A model generated the notes under the pieces. The model saw only the letters and a program-made list of their open reading frames with translations. It had not been told where the DNA came from and did no database searches. Made by a program: the position numbers and the translations under genes. Shown here piece by piece: positions 43,006-52,224 of a stretch of DNA of 64,000 nt. The stretch lies in the NCBI GenBank assembly GCA_963769115.1, contig CAVYKN010000019.1:434001-498000 (forward strand), written 5' to 3'. Source of the DNA: DASTFY01 sp963769115. Lineage in GTDB: Bacteria; Actinomycetota; Acidimicrobiia; Acidimicrobiales; Ilumatobacteraceae. How positions within the stretch are numbered: position 1 is the first letter of the stretch; every line of letters starts with the position of its first letter.

Positions 43006-45332
43006 CGACGGTCGAGACCGAGCGACCGGTCGCACCGCCTGGCACGGGCCAGCCCGGCGGCGTCGGGGACTCGGCGTCCCGACCCGACGGCACGCTCAAG
43101 GTCACCGGCAACTTCGCCTACTCGTCGGACCTGTACCTGCGGGGAGGCCTCTGGGGCGCCACGCTGCGCAGCCCGCACCCGCGGGCCCGCATCGTGAAGC
43201 TCGACGTCACTGCGGCGCTCGCCGTCGCCGGCGTCGCCGCCGTGCTCACCCACGAGGACGTCCCGGGTGAGAAGACCTACGGCATGAAGGTGGCCGATCA
43301 GCCCGTGCTGGCCTTCGACGAGGTCCGGTACCAGGGCGAGGCGATCGCCGTCGTCGCCGCCGAGCACCCGGAGATCGCCCGTCGCGCACTCGGTGAGATC
43401 GTGGTGGAGTACGAAGCGCTCCCACCCATCGTCGACCCCGAGGCCGCGCTCGCCGGCGAGGACGGGTTCGTCCATCCCGACGGGAACCTGGTGCGCCACG
43501 TGCGCATCCGCCACGGCGACACGGACGCCGCCCGCGCTCGGGCCGACGTCGTGATCGAGGCGGACCTCGAGGTCGGGACCCAGGACCCCGCGTTCCTCGG
43601 CCCCGAGTCCGGTCTGGCCGTCCCCGACGGCGAAGGCGGTGTGGACCTGCACGTCGCCGCGCAATGGCTGCACCTCGACCAACTCCAGGTCGCTGCCAGC
43701 CTGGGTCTACCGCTGGAGAAGGTACGGCTGGCGCTGGGCGGTGTCGGCGGGGCGTTCGGCGGGCGCGAGGACCTGTCGATGCACATCCACGCCTGCATGC
43801 TGGCCCTGCGCACCGGACGACCGGTCCGGATGGTCTACAACCGTGAGGAGTCGTTCTTCGGCCACGTCCGGCGCCATCCCGCCCGGGCCCGGGTGGAGCT
43901 GGGTGCCAAGGATGACGGCACCCTGGTGTTCGCCAACGTCCGCCTGCTCCTCGACGGCGGTGCGTACACGTCGACGTCGAAGGTCGTCATCGCCAACGCC
44001 TGCTACTTCGCCGCCGGCGCTTACCAGGTGCCTGACGTGCGCATCGACGGCTTCGCGGTCTTCACCAACAACCCGCCGTGCGGGGCCATGCGCGGGTTCG
44101 GTGCCGTGCAGGCCTGCTACTCCATCGAGTCCGCCATGGACCAGCTCGCCAGCGCCCTGCGCATGGACCCCCTCGAGCTGCGCCTGCGCAACGCGCTCGT
44201 CCAAGGCACCATGCTTCCGAACGGCCAGCCGGCCGACGGCCCCACGCCGGTGCGAGAGCTCTTGGAGCACCTGCGCGACCTCCCGATGCCGGCCGATCGC
44301 GACGGCGGCCCGCTCGACCTGCGGACGCTCCCGGGCGGCCTCGGCAACGTCACGCACGGCGAGGGCATCCGTCGCGGTGTCGGCTACGCGCTCGGGATGA
44401 AGGCCATCGGCTACTCGGGAGGGCTCGACGACTACTCGACCGCCCGGGTCCGGCTCCGCGTGCTGAACGGCACGCCGGTGGCGGACGTGCACAGCGCTGC
44501 CGCGGAGTGTGGGCAGGGCATCGTCACCGTGCAGGCCCAGATCGTCCGCACGGAGCTCGGCGTCGAGCAGGTCGTCGTCCGCCAGGCCGACACCTCGATC
44601 GGCGACTCGGGCTCGAGCTCAGCCTCCCGCCAGACGTGGATGACGGGCGGCGCGGTGCTCGGCGCCTGCGAAGCGGTGCGCGACGCGGTGCTGGCGCGGG
44701 CCGCGCACATGCTGGACCGGCCGGTCGACGGACTCGTCCTGGCCGGCGGCGGCGTGCACGTCACCGACGACCCGAGGGTCAGCGTCGAGCTGGCCGATCT
44801 GCTCGGCGACGACGTCATCGACGAGGAGTTCGAGTACCACCACCGCCCGACCGAACCGATCGACGACGAGCGCGGCCAGGGCGCGGCGCACGTTGCGTTC
44901 GCCTACGCCGCGCACCGCGCGGTCGTCGACGTCGACACCGAGCTCGGTCTGGTCCGGGTAGTGGAGCTGGCGACCGCCCAGGACGTCGGCAAGGCCATCA
45001 ACCCGATCGCGGTCGAGGGGCAGATCGAGGGGGGCACGGCCCAGGGGCTCGGGCTGGCCCTCATGGAGGAGGTCCAGATCGTCGACGGTCGCATCCGCAA
45101 CCCCTCCTTCACCGACTACCTCATCCCGACCATCCTCGACATGCCGCCGATGACGACGAAGGTGTTCGAGTTCCCCCACCCCGACTCGCCGTACGGTCTG
45201 AACGGCGTGGGCGAGCCGCCCAACCTGTCGTCGACACCCGCCATCATGAACGCCCTGCGCAACGCCACAGGGCTCGACCTTCCCCGCGTACCAGTTCGGC
45301 CCGCCGACTTCATCCCTGAGGAGACCACATGA
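43002..45332 (+). CDS. Molybdenum hydroxylase large (Mo-cofactor) subunit 1
   Basis: This is a 776-residue xanthine dehydrogenase-family catalytic subunit. The N-terminal hammerhead domain is at about 20-130. Mo-cofactor motifs are G-V-G-G-A-F-G-G-R-E, A-M-R-G-F-G-A-V-Q, A-E-C-G-Q-G-I-V-T and the base-carrying loop G-V-G-E-P-P (Glu). The arginine loop A-M-R-G-F-G differs from the A-Y-x-C-S-F-R of CO dehydrogenase, so it hydroxylates an N-heterocycle or aldehyde. GTG 43002 overlaps the regulator stop, and the stop overlaps the ACMSD-like gene ATG. The FAD and Fe-S partners are upstream. Confidence 0.9.
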   Translation: MTTVETERPVAPPGTGQPGGVGDSASRPDGTLKVTGNFAYSSDLYLRGGLWGATLRSPHPRARIVKLDVTAALAVAGVAAVLTHEDVPGEKTYGMKVADQPVLAFDEVRYQGEAIAVVAAEHPEIARRALGEIVVEYEALPPIVDPEAALAGEDGFVHPDGNLVRHVRIRHGDTDAARARADVVIEADLEVGTQDPAFLGPESGLAVPDGEGGVDLHVAAQWLHLDQLQVAASLGLPLEKVRLALGGVGGAFGGREDLSMHIHACMLALRTGRPVRMVYNREESFFGHVRRHPARARVELGAKDDGTLVFANVRLLLDGGAYTSTSKVVIANACYFAAGAYQVPDVRIDGFAVFTNNPPCGAMRGFGAVQACYSIESAMDQLASALRMDPLELRLRNALVQGTMLPNGQPADGPTPVRELLEHLRDLPMPADRDGGPLDLRTLPGGLGNVTHGEGIRRGVGYALGMKAIGYSGGLDDYSTARVRLRVLNGTPVADVHSAAAECGQGIVTVQAQIVRTELGVEQVVVRQADTSIGDSGSSSASRQTWMTGGAVLGACEAVRDAVLARAAHMLDRPVDGLVLAGGGVHVTDDPRVSVELADLLGDDVIDEEFEYHHRPTEPIDDERGQGAAHVAFAYAAHRAVVDVDTELGLVRVVELATAQDVGKAINPIAVEGQIEGGTAQGLGLALMEEVQIVDGRIRNPSFTDYLIPTILDMPPMTTKVFEFPHPDSPYGLNGVGEPPNLSSTPAIMNALRNATGLDLPRVPVRPADFIPEETT

Positions 45333-46249
45333 TCATCGACACCCACCTCCATCCGACCAACAAGGTCGACGAGGCGTGGCGCCACACCGGCGAGCCGTTC
45401 ACCGGCGAGCGGCTCCTCGAGATGATGGACGGACCGTTCATGATCAACGGCAAGCCGCGCCGCATCGACATGGGCTTCATCCAGCCGCCGCCGGGCAACA
45501 CTGCGTGGCGCGACGGTGACCGTTCCGGGCGCGAAGGCATCCGGGACTACATGGCCTACATCACCCACCTCGTCCAGACGTACCCGGACCGTTTCATCGG
45601 CAACTTCACGTACAACCCCCGCTTTGGACCCGAGAACGGCGCTGCCGAGCTGGAGTTCCACGTGAAGGAGCACGGCTTCAAGATGATGAAGCTGCACGCC
45701 AACATGCACGCCTACCGGCCCGACCGTGCGCTCGACTGGCTGCGGCCGGCGCTGCGCAAGTGCGACGAGCTCGGCGTGATCGTCCTGCTGCACACGGGCG
45801 ACGGCCCGTACAGCATCCCGACGCAGTTCTATCCGATCATCCGCGAGTTCAAGAACGTCAACTTCATCATCGGGCACTTCGGGGTGCAGACCGGAGGGGT
45901 CTACTGCTTCGAGGCGCTGTGGATGATCCTCGACAGCCCGAACGTCTACGGCGAGTCGGGCTGGCTGCTGCAATCGCGCATCGTCGAGTTCGCCAAGGAG
46001 ATGCCCGTCGACCGGCTCGTCTTCGGCACCGACTCGCCCCCGAACGAGCCCGGCATGTGGCTGCGCCAGCTCGAGGTGCTGTGCACGCCGCCGCCGCAGG
46101 GCCTGAACTGCAGCGAGGAGGTCCTAGAGGGTTACATGGGCAACAACGTGGCCAAGCTCGTCGGGATCGAAGGCACGCCCCCACCCGCCTCCGTCGAGGA
46201 GGCCGAAGCCCGACTGAAGGCCGGTTCGGCCGGCCCCGTGTCGGTCTGA
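45329..46249 (+). CDS. Amidohydrolase-2/ACMSD-like hydrolase or decarboxylase
   Basis: This is a 306-residue TIM barrel of the amidohydrolase-2 family. It has I-I-D-T-H-L-H-P (HxH), L-L-H-T-G-D-G, I-I-G-H-F-G-V and V-F-G-T-D-S-P-P (catalytic Asp). Members decarboxylate or hydrolyse aromatic or ring-opened acids (2-amino-3-carboxymuconate semialdehyde decarboxylase-like). Following the Mo-hydroxylase and preceding UbiX/UbiD it suits a ring-acid step. ATG 45329 overlaps the previous stop. Exact reaction unknown. Confidence 0.85.
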   Translation: MIIDTHLHPTNKVDEAWRHTGEPFTGERLLEMMDGPFMINGKPRRIDMGFIQPPPGNTAWRDGDRSGREGIRDYMAYITHLVQTYPDRFIGNFTYNPRFGPENGAAELEFHVKEHGFKMMKLHANMHAYRPDRALDWLRPALRKCDELGVIVLLHTGDGPYSIPTQFYPIIREFKNVNFIIGHFGVQTGGVYCFEALWMILDSPNVYGESGWLLQSRIVEFAKEMPVDRLVFGTDSPPNEPGMWLRQLEVLCTPPPQGLNCSEEVLEGYMGNNVAKLVGIEGTPPPASVEEAEARLKAGSAGPVSV

Positions 46250-46272
46250 CCGGACACAGCCGGCAGGAGACG

Positions 46273-46872
46273 ATGAGCGGACTCGGGCTCACCGGGCGGT
46301 CCCGACGGCTCGTCGTCGGCATCAGCGGCTCGAGCGCGCCGCAGTATGGCATCGCCGTGCTGCGGGCGCTCGGACGCGCCACCTGCGTGGAGACGCACCT
46401 CGTGTTGTCGGCGGCCTCCCACCGCACGATCGAGCTGGAGACCGACCTCGCGGTCTCCGAGGTCGAGGCGCTGGCCGATGTCGTGCACGAGCCCGGCGAC
46501 CTCGCAGCCGCGATCTCGTCGGGATCGTTCCTCACCATGGGGATGATCGTGGCACCGTGCTCCATGCGGACACTGGCCTCGATCGCCCACGGGCTGGAGG
46601 ACAATTTGCTCACGCGCGCCGCCGGCGTCACGCTGAAGGAGCGCCGGCCGCTCGTGCTCGTGCCACGCGAGACCCCGCTCAGCCTGATCCACCTGCGCAA
46701 CATGGTCGCCGTGACCGAGGCGGGCGCGACGGTCCTGCCGCCGACGCCCGGCTTCTACCACCGACCCACGTCGATCGAGGACCTCATCGACCAGACGACG
46801 GGGAAGGTGCTCGACCAGCTCGGCATCGAGCACGACCTCTTCCGCCGCTGGACCAGTCCGGAGGCGCCGTGA
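46273..46872 (+). CDS. ubiX: UbiX-family flavin prenyltransferase
   Basis: This is a 199-residue protein with clear UbiX identity: V-V-G-I-S-G-S-S-A (FMN-binding Ser), A-P-C-S-M-R-T-L-A-S-I, D-N-L-L-T-R-A-A, L-K-E-R-R-P-L-V-L-V and R-E-T-P-L-S. It makes prenylated FMN for UbiD decarboxylases. AGGAGACG precedes ATG 46273. Its stop overlaps the UbiD GTG start, the normal pairing of cofactor maker and user. Confidence 0.93.
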   Translation: MSGLGLTGRSRRLVVGISGSSAPQYGIAVLRALGRATCVETHLVLSAASHRTIELETDLAVSEVEALADVVHEPGDLAAAISSGSFLTMGMIVAPCSMRTLASIAHGLEDNLLTRAAGVTLKERRPLVLVPRETPLSLIHLRNMVAVTEAGATVLPPTPGFYHRPTSIEDLIDQTTGKVLDQLGIEHDLFRRWTSPEAP

Positions 46873-48275
46873 CGGCCGTTCCCCCTCCGCCGACCGTGTC
46901 GCGCTCGCAGGATCTTCACGACTGCCTCGCCTCGTACCGCCGGGAGCATCCCGAGGACGTGCTCGTCGTCGAAGAGCGGGTCTCGGCTGACCAGGACGTG
47001 ACCGCGCTCGTGTGGGAGCTGGCGGCACGGGGCCGCGGCCCGGTCGTCTGGTGCAACGACGTCGAGGGCCACGACACCCCGCTGGTGACGAACCTGTTCG
47101 CGTCGCGGACGAGGATCGCGCGATGGCTCGGGACCGAGCCCGCGCACCTGCACGAGGCGTACCAGCAGCGCTCCCGCCAGGCCTGGCCGATGCGCGAGGT
47201 CGACACCGGTCCCGTCCTCGACCAGGTCACCCTCGGCGACGACGTCGACCTCACCGCGCTGCCTCTCATCACCCACTTCGAGTCGGACCTCGGTCCGTAC
47301 ATCACGAACGGCATCGTCGTGGCTGAGGATCCCGTTACCGGCGTCGGCAACCTCAGCTACCACCGGGCCGTCGTGCTCTCGCCGACCACCCTCGGCACCA
47401 GCCTGCACTCCCGCGGGGACCTGTGGCGCATGCTCCAGGACGCGGCCGACGCGGCGACGACCCTGCCGGTGGCCATGGTGCTCGGTGCTCATCCCCTGTT
47501 CATGCTGGCGGCATCGGCCCGGGTGCCGTTCCACGCCGACGAGCGTGAGATCGCCGGCGGCCTCCTCGGCGAGGGGCTGGAGGTGGTGCGCACGCCAGTG
47601 CACGGTCTCCGCGTGCCGGCCAGCGCCGAGTACGTCCTGGAAGGGGTGATCGATCCCCGGCACCACGCCGAGGAGGGCCCCTTCGGTGAGTTCTCCGGGT
47701 ACTCGTCCGATCGTTCCACTCACAACCGCCTGGACGTGCAGGCCGTGCTCCAACGGCGCGATGGGCTGTGGGTCGACGTCGTCGGCGGCAACTCGGACGA
47801 GCACCTGAACCTGGCCCGCGTGCCACGCGAGGCGGAGATGATCGAGCGCCTGCGGGAGCGCTTCCCGTGCGTGATCGACGTCCACTACCCGCGCTCGGGT
47901 ACGCACTTCCACTGCTACATCAGCGTCCGCCAGCGGCGGCCCGGCGAGGCCCGCCAGGCCATGCTCGGCCTGCTCGGCTGGGATCCCTACCTGAAGACCG
48001 TGATCGCGGTCGACGACGACGTCGACATCACCGACGACAGCGACGTGCTCTGGTCGCTGGCCACCCGCTTCCAGCCGGCCGAGGACACCGTGATCCTGGA
48101 GCGGCTGCCGGGCAGCGCGCTCGATCCATCCTCGACACCGGACGGTTCGACGTCGCGCATGGGCCTCGATGCCACCCGCGGGCCCTCGTTCAGCGCCGCC
48201 CGCATACGCATCTCCGCCGGCGCGCGAGCGAATGCGGCCCGGCTGCTGGACAGCCTCCTCGAGCGAGGGACGTGA
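46869..48275 (+). CDS. ubiD: UbiD-family prenyl-FMN-dependent decarboxylase
   Basis: This is a 468-residue UbiD-type protein. The catalytic Glu block E-E-G-P-F-G-E-F-S-G-Y is complete, and N-L-S-Y-H-R and H-F-E-S-D-L-G-P belong to the prFMN/metal-binding region. It catalyses reversible decarboxylation of aromatic, heteroaromatic or alpha,beta-unsaturated acids; being in a catabolic operon it probably decarboxylates a ring carboxylate. It uses the cofactor from the upstream UbiX. The Rieske gene starts four bases after it. Confidence 0.92.
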   Translation: MTAVPPPPTVSRSQDLHDCLASYRREHPEDVLVVEERVSADQDVTALVWELAARGRGPVVWCNDVEGHDTPLVTNLFASRTRIARWLGTEPAHLHEAYQQRSRQAWPMREVDTGPVLDQVTLGDDVDLTALPLITHFESDLGPYITNGIVVAEDPVTGVGNLSYHRAVVLSPTTLGTSLHSRGDLWRMLQDAADAATTLPVAMVLGAHPLFMLAASARVPFHADEREIAGGLLGEGLEVVRTPVHGLRVPASAEYVLEGVIDPRHHAEEGPFGEFSGYSSDRSTHNRLDVQAVLQRRDGLWVDVVGGNSDEHLNLARVPREAEMIERLRERFPCVIDVHYPRSGTHFHCYISVRQRRPGEARQAMLGLLGWDPYLKTVIAVDDDVDITDDSDVLWSLATRFQPAEDTVILERLPGSALDPSSTPDGSTSRMGLDATRGPSFSAARIRISAGARANAARLLDSLLERGT

Positions 48276-48279
48276 GCAC

Positions 48280-49329
48280 ATGAACACCCACGATCTGACC
48301 GTCAACGACTGGGACGTGGCCGGTGAAGAGCTGTTCTACCGCTCGCTGCGCCGCTACTGGCATCCCGTCCTCTACGCCACCGACGTCGGCGAGAAACCAC
48401 AGCAGGTGACGCTCCTCGACGAGCGCATCGTGATCGTCCGGCTCGCCGGCGAGATCAAGGCCTTCGCCGACCGCTGTGCCCACCGCGGCACGGCGGTCTC
48501 GTTGGGCTGGGTCGAGGACGACGTCCTGCTCCGCTGCCCGTACCACGGCTGGACGTACGGACCGGACGGGGTGTGCACGAGCATCCCGTCGCGCTTCGGC
48601 ACCCTGATCCCGCCGAACGCGCGGCTCCAGGAGTACCAGGCGGCGGAGCGCAACGGCCTGGTGTACGTGAGCCTCGACCCCGATCCGATCTTCCCGATCC
48701 CAGCCTTCCCCGAGTTCGATGATCCCGCGTACCGGGTGGCGGTCGTGCCTGGGTACGACTGGCAGACCGGAGCGGCGCGGCGCACCGAGAACTTCGTGGA
48801 CTTCGCCCACTTCGCCTGGGTGCACGATGGCGTGCTGGCCAGCCGCGACGACCCGGAGGTCCCGGAACACGAGGTGTGGCGCGATGGCGCGGAGCTCCGG
48901 ACGACGATCACCGTCGAGGAGCCCGCCAGCACCGACAAGACCGAGACGCTGGAGCTGGAGAGTGCCGATGCCAGCGTTCCCGGGCGCCGGAACTACCGCG
49001 TCGCGCTCCCCTTCACGGTCTGGCTCCAGCAGCAACTCCCGGGCGGCAACACGTTCGTGCTGTTCATGGCCTGCACGCCGATCAGCCGGAAGCGCTGCCG
49101 GAGCTTCACCTTCAACGCCCGCACCTTCGCCCTGGAGGAGGACGACGAGCGGTTCATCAGGTTCCAGCAGGAGATCGCCGAGGCGGACCGCGTCATCTCG
49201 GAGTCACAGACCCCGGAGGAGCTGCCCTTCGACATGACGGCCGAGCTCTATGTCCGTGGTGTCGACCGCCTCTCGATCGAGTACCGCCGCTGGCTGTTCG
49301 AGGTGGCGAGGGCCACGACCGATGGCTGA
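48280..49329 (+). CDS. Rieske non-heme iron oxygenase, terminal subunit
   Basis: This is a 349-residue ring-hydroxylating oxygenase alpha-like protein. The Rieske cluster is bound by C-A-H-R-G (Cys66, His68) and C-P-Y-H-G-W (Cys86, His89). The catalytic iron site is E-N-F-V-D-F-A-H-F-A-W-V-H (Asp and two His). It belongs to the single-component-like group without beta subunit (vanillate/dicamba/PobA type, often demethylases or monooxygenases). No reductase gene is next to it, so electrons must come from elsewhere. ATG 48280 follows a GTGAGCAC stretch, and the stop overlaps the second Fe-S subunit gene by eight bases. Confidence 0.9.
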   Translation: MNTHDLTVNDWDVAGEELFYRSLRRYWHPVLYATDVGEKPQQVTLLDERIVIVRLAGEIKAFADRCAHRGTAVSLGWVEDDVLLRCPYHGWTYGPDGVCTSIPSRFGTLIPPNARLQEYQAAERNGLVYVSLDPDPIFPIPAFPEFDDPAYRVAVVPGYDWQTGAARRTENFVDFAHFAWVHDGVLASRDDPEVPEHEVWRDGAELRTTITVEEPASTDKTETLELESADASVPGRRNYRVALPFTVWLQQQLPGGNTFVLFMACTPISRKRCRSFTFNARTFALEEDDERFIRFQQEIAEADRVISESQTPEELPFDMTAELYVRGVDRLSIEYRRWLFEVARATTDG

Positions 49330-49849
49330 ACCGCGGTGCGTCGCCGAGCCGGTCGAATCGCTCGAGATCGAGCTCGTCGTCAACGACCGGCCGGTGCAGC
49401 GGACCGTTCCCGTCCGCCAGCTCCTGTCCGATCTCCTTCGTGACGACCTGCGGCTCACGGGCACGCACGTGGGCTGCGAGCACGGGGTGTGCGGCGCCTG
49501 CACCGTCGAGCTCGACGGTGCGCCGGTGCGGGCCTGCATCGTGCTGGCCGTCCAGGCCGACGGGAAGCGGATCACGACCGTCGAGGGGTTGACGCGGGAC
49601 GGGCAGCTGACCGAGATGCAGCAGGCGTTCCAGCGTCACCACGCCCTGCAGTGCGGGTTCTGCACCCCCGGCTTCCTCGTCACCTTGGCGTCGGCCGATC
49701 CGGCGGAGTGGCCCGACGAGCACGCCGTGCGCGAGCTCATCTCGGGCAACCTCTGCCGCTGCACCGGCTACCAGCAGATCGTGCACGCGGTGCTCGATGC
49801 CTGGGGACAGAGCGGCGAGCGGCCAGCGGCCGGCGAACCGGCACCGTGA
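49322..49849 (+). CDS. Molybdenum hydroxylase [2Fe-2S] subunit 2
   Basis: This is a 175-residue intact CoxS/XdhC-type protein. N-terminal cluster cysteines are in C-E-H-G-V-C-G-A-C with a further Cys; C-terminal ones are in C-G-F-C-T-P-G and C-R-C-T-G-Y. It relays electrons from the Mo centre to FAD with the large and FAD subunits encoded directly after it (order S-L-M). ATG 49322 overlaps the Rieske gene; the stop overlaps the next start. Confidence 0.93.
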   Translation: MAEPRCVAEPVESLEIELVVNDRPVQRTVPVRQLLSDLLRDDLRLTGTHVGCEHGVCGACTVELDGAPVRACIVLAVQADGKRITTVEGLTRDGQLTEMQQAFQRHHALQCGFCTPGFLVTLASADPAEWPDEHAVRELISGNLCRCTGYQQIVHAVLDAWGQSGERPAAGEPAP

Positions 49850-52224
49850 TGACGGGATCATCCGAGGGCAGGTACGTCGGCTCGAGGCTCGCCCGGCGGG
49901 AGGACGGGCCTCTGCTGGCGGGGCGGGCGCAGTTCGTGGCCGACATCACCCTGCCGGGTATGGCCGAGGCGGTGTTCGTGCGCAGCCCGGTGGCCCACGC
50001 TCGCATCACCGGGATCGACCTCGACGGCGCCCGCACCGATCCGGCGGTGCTCGCGGTCGTGACCGCGGCGGACCTGGACGGCGTGGCGCGCTACCCGCAC
50101 CTCGTCCCGTGGATGAAGGACGTCGACTCCTTCCCCCTCGCCCGTGATCGGGTGCGCTACGTCGGCATGCCCGTCGTGGCCGTGCTCGCCGAGGATCGCT
50201 ACGTCGCGGAGGACGCGGCCGGCGGCGTGGTCGTGGACTACGACGAGCTGCCGGTCGTGGTCACGGTGGAGGAGGCCCTGGCCGACGACGCCCCGCGGCT
50301 CTACGACGACTGGCCCGACAACAAGCTGATGGACCTCCCGGTGGCCCAGCCCGAGGTTGACAAGGTCTTCGCGGAGCTCGACGTCGTGCGCACGACGTTC
50401 CGCATGCAACGACAGTCGCCGAGCCCGATGGAGACCCGCGGCATCGTCGCCAGCTACCAGAACGGCCGGCTGACGGTGTGGGCATCGGCTCAGAGCCCGC
50501 ACATCCTGCGCTCCACCCTGGCGATGATGCTCGGGCTCAGGGAAGCGAGCATCAGGGTCATCGTGCCGAACGTCGGCGGAGGGTTCGGTTGCAAGCTCCA
50601 CCAGTACAGCGAGGACATCGTCGTGCCGTGGCTGGCGATGCGTACCGGCCGGCCGGTCCGCTGGATCGAGGACCGGGCCGAGCACCTCATGACCTCCATC
50701 CACGCCCGCGAGCAGCGGATGGACGTGGAGGCGGCCTACGACAGCGAAGGGCGCATCCGGGCCGTGCGCGGCACCATCGCCACCAACGTCGGCTCCGGTG
50801 AGATCTTCATCCCCGGCACCTCCACGACCCTCGTATCGGGAGGGTGCCTGACCGGTCCGTACGACATCCCCGTCACCGAGGTGTCGGTGGCCTGCGTGGT
50901 CACCAACAAGACGCCGTCGGGCGCGTACCGGGGCTTCGGTTCGCCCGAGGCCGCGTTCGCGATGGAGCGGACGGTCGAGAAGGTGGCCCGTCTGGCCGGG
51001 GTCGACCCGCGGGACAGCCGGCGCGCCATGCTGCCCGCCGTCGGGGACGACAACTTCGTGATGCCCTCGGGCGGCCGGCTGGGCGCCGGGAGCCACCGGC
51101 AGGCCTTCGACCGGGTGGTCGAGCTCGGTGACAAGGTGTGGGAGGCGGCCCGTGACGCGCACGCCGGCGATCCGCGCGTCCGCATCGGCATCGGCTTCGC
51201 CTCCTTCGTCGAGCCGACCGGGCCGTCCTACTACGGCACGACCGCGCACTGGAGGTCCTACGACTCTGCGCTGGTGCGAATCGAGCCCGACGGCAGCGCC
51301 CTCGTCGGCATCGGTGTCCAGGCCATCGGGCAGGGCATCCAGAGCACGACCGCGGCGATCGCCGCAGACGCGCTCGGCCTCGACCTCGACGACGTCAGCG
51401 TCGTGACCGGTGACACCGATCTCTGCCCCTACGGGCTCGGCGCCTGGGGTGGCCGAGGGGCCATCGTCAGCAGCGGTTCGGTGCTGAAGGCGGCCGAAGT
51501 CGTCGTCAACAAGGCCAAGGCGATCGCCGCCAGTCTGCTGGAGGCCAACCACGAGGACATCGTGATCACCCGGGGCCGGCTGCACGTCCGCGGGAGTGAC
51601 GAGCCATCGGTGTCGATGCGCGACGTCGCCACCGCGGCCTACGCCCGGACCGACCAGCTGCCGGACGGCGTCGATCCCGGACTCGAGGCGACCGTGACCT
51701 ACGAGCCGCCGGGCATCGACACCGACCCGGACGAGAACGGCCGCATGAACGTGGCCGCGGCCTGGTCCAACGCCAGCCACGCGGCCATCGTGAAGGTCGA
51801 CATCACCACCGGCACCGTCGAAGTGCTCGACTACCTCGTGGTGCACGACTGCGGGACCGTGATCAACCCCCTGATCGTCGAGGGCCAGACCACCGGCGGG
51901 GTGGCGCAGGGCATCGCCGGGGCCCTCTACGAGCACCTCGTCTACGACGAGAACGGGCAACCGCTGAGCGCGTCGTTCATGGACTACACCGTCCCGAGCA
52001 GCCTGGAGATCCCGCGCATCACGATCGAGCACCTCGAGACGCCCTCGGCCACGACGGCTCTGGGTGTGAAGGGCGTGGGTGAGTCAGGCACGATCGGGCC
52101 CGCGGCCGCCATCGCCAACGCGGTTGCCGACGCGCTGGCGGAGTTCGACGTCGACATCGTCGAGACGCCGATCACCGCGACCAGCGTGCTGCAGGCGATC
52201 CACGCGTCGGGCGCCGCGACGTGA
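49849..52224 (+). CDS. Molybdenum hydroxylase large (Mo-cofactor) subunit 2
   Basis: This is a 791-residue catalytic subunit. It has hammerhead N-terminus G-S-R-L-A-R-R-E-D-G, then G-G-G-F-G-C-K, A-Y-R-G-F-G-S-P-E-A, Q-A-I-G-Q-G-I-Q and the C-terminal G-V-G-E-S-G-T-I-G with the catalytic Glu. The A-Y-R-G-F-G-S loop resembles form II (AYRGAGR-like) rather than true CO dehydrogenase (AYxCSFR), so an aldehyde or N-heterocycle is the likely substrate. ATG 49849 was chosen over the adjoining GTG; both overlap the stop upstream. It is clearly different from large subunit 1, so two separate hydroxylations are implied. Confidence 0.9.
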   Translation: MTGSSEGRYVGSRLARREDGPLLAGRAQFVADITLPGMAEAVFVRSPVAHARITGIDLDGARTDPAVLAVVTAADLDGVARYPHLVPWMKDVDSFPLARDRVRYVGMPVVAVLAEDRYVAEDAAGGVVVDYDELPVVVTVEEALADDAPRLYDDWPDNKLMDLPVAQPEVDKVFAELDVVRTTFRMQRQSPSPMETRGIVASYQNGRLTVWASAQSPHILRSTLAMMLGLREASIRVIVPNVGGGFGCKLHQYSEDIVVPWLAMRTGRPVRWIEDRAEHLMTSIHAREQRMDVEAAYDSEGRIRAVRGTIATNVGSGEIFIPGTSTTLVSGGCLTGPYDIPVTEVSVACVVTNKTPSGAYRGFGSPEAAFAMERTVEKVARLAGVDPRDSRRAMLPAVGDDNFVMPSGGRLGAGSHRQAFDRVVELGDKVWEAARDAHAGDPRVRIGIGFASFVEPTGPSYYGTTAHWRSYDSALVRIEPDGSALVGIGVQAIGQGIQSTTAAIAADALGLDLDDVSVVTGDTDLCPYGLGAWGGRGAIVSSGSVLKAAEVVVNKAKAIAASLLEANHEDIVITRGRLHVRGSDEPSVSMRDVATAAYARTDQLPDGVDPGLEATVTYEPPGIDTDPDENGRMNVAAAWSNASHAAIVKVDITTGTVEVLDYLVVHDCGTVINPLIVEGQTTGGVAQGIAGALYEHLVYDENGQPLSASFMDYTVPSSLEIPRITIEHLETPSATTALGVKGVGESGTIGPAAAIANAVADALAEFDVDIVETPITATSVLQAIHASGAAT

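Noticed and set aside
49849..52224. Aerobic CO dehydrogenase large subunit
   Set aside because: The active-site loop is A-Y-R-G-F-G-S rather than A-Y-x-C-S-F-R, so CO oxidation is not supported.
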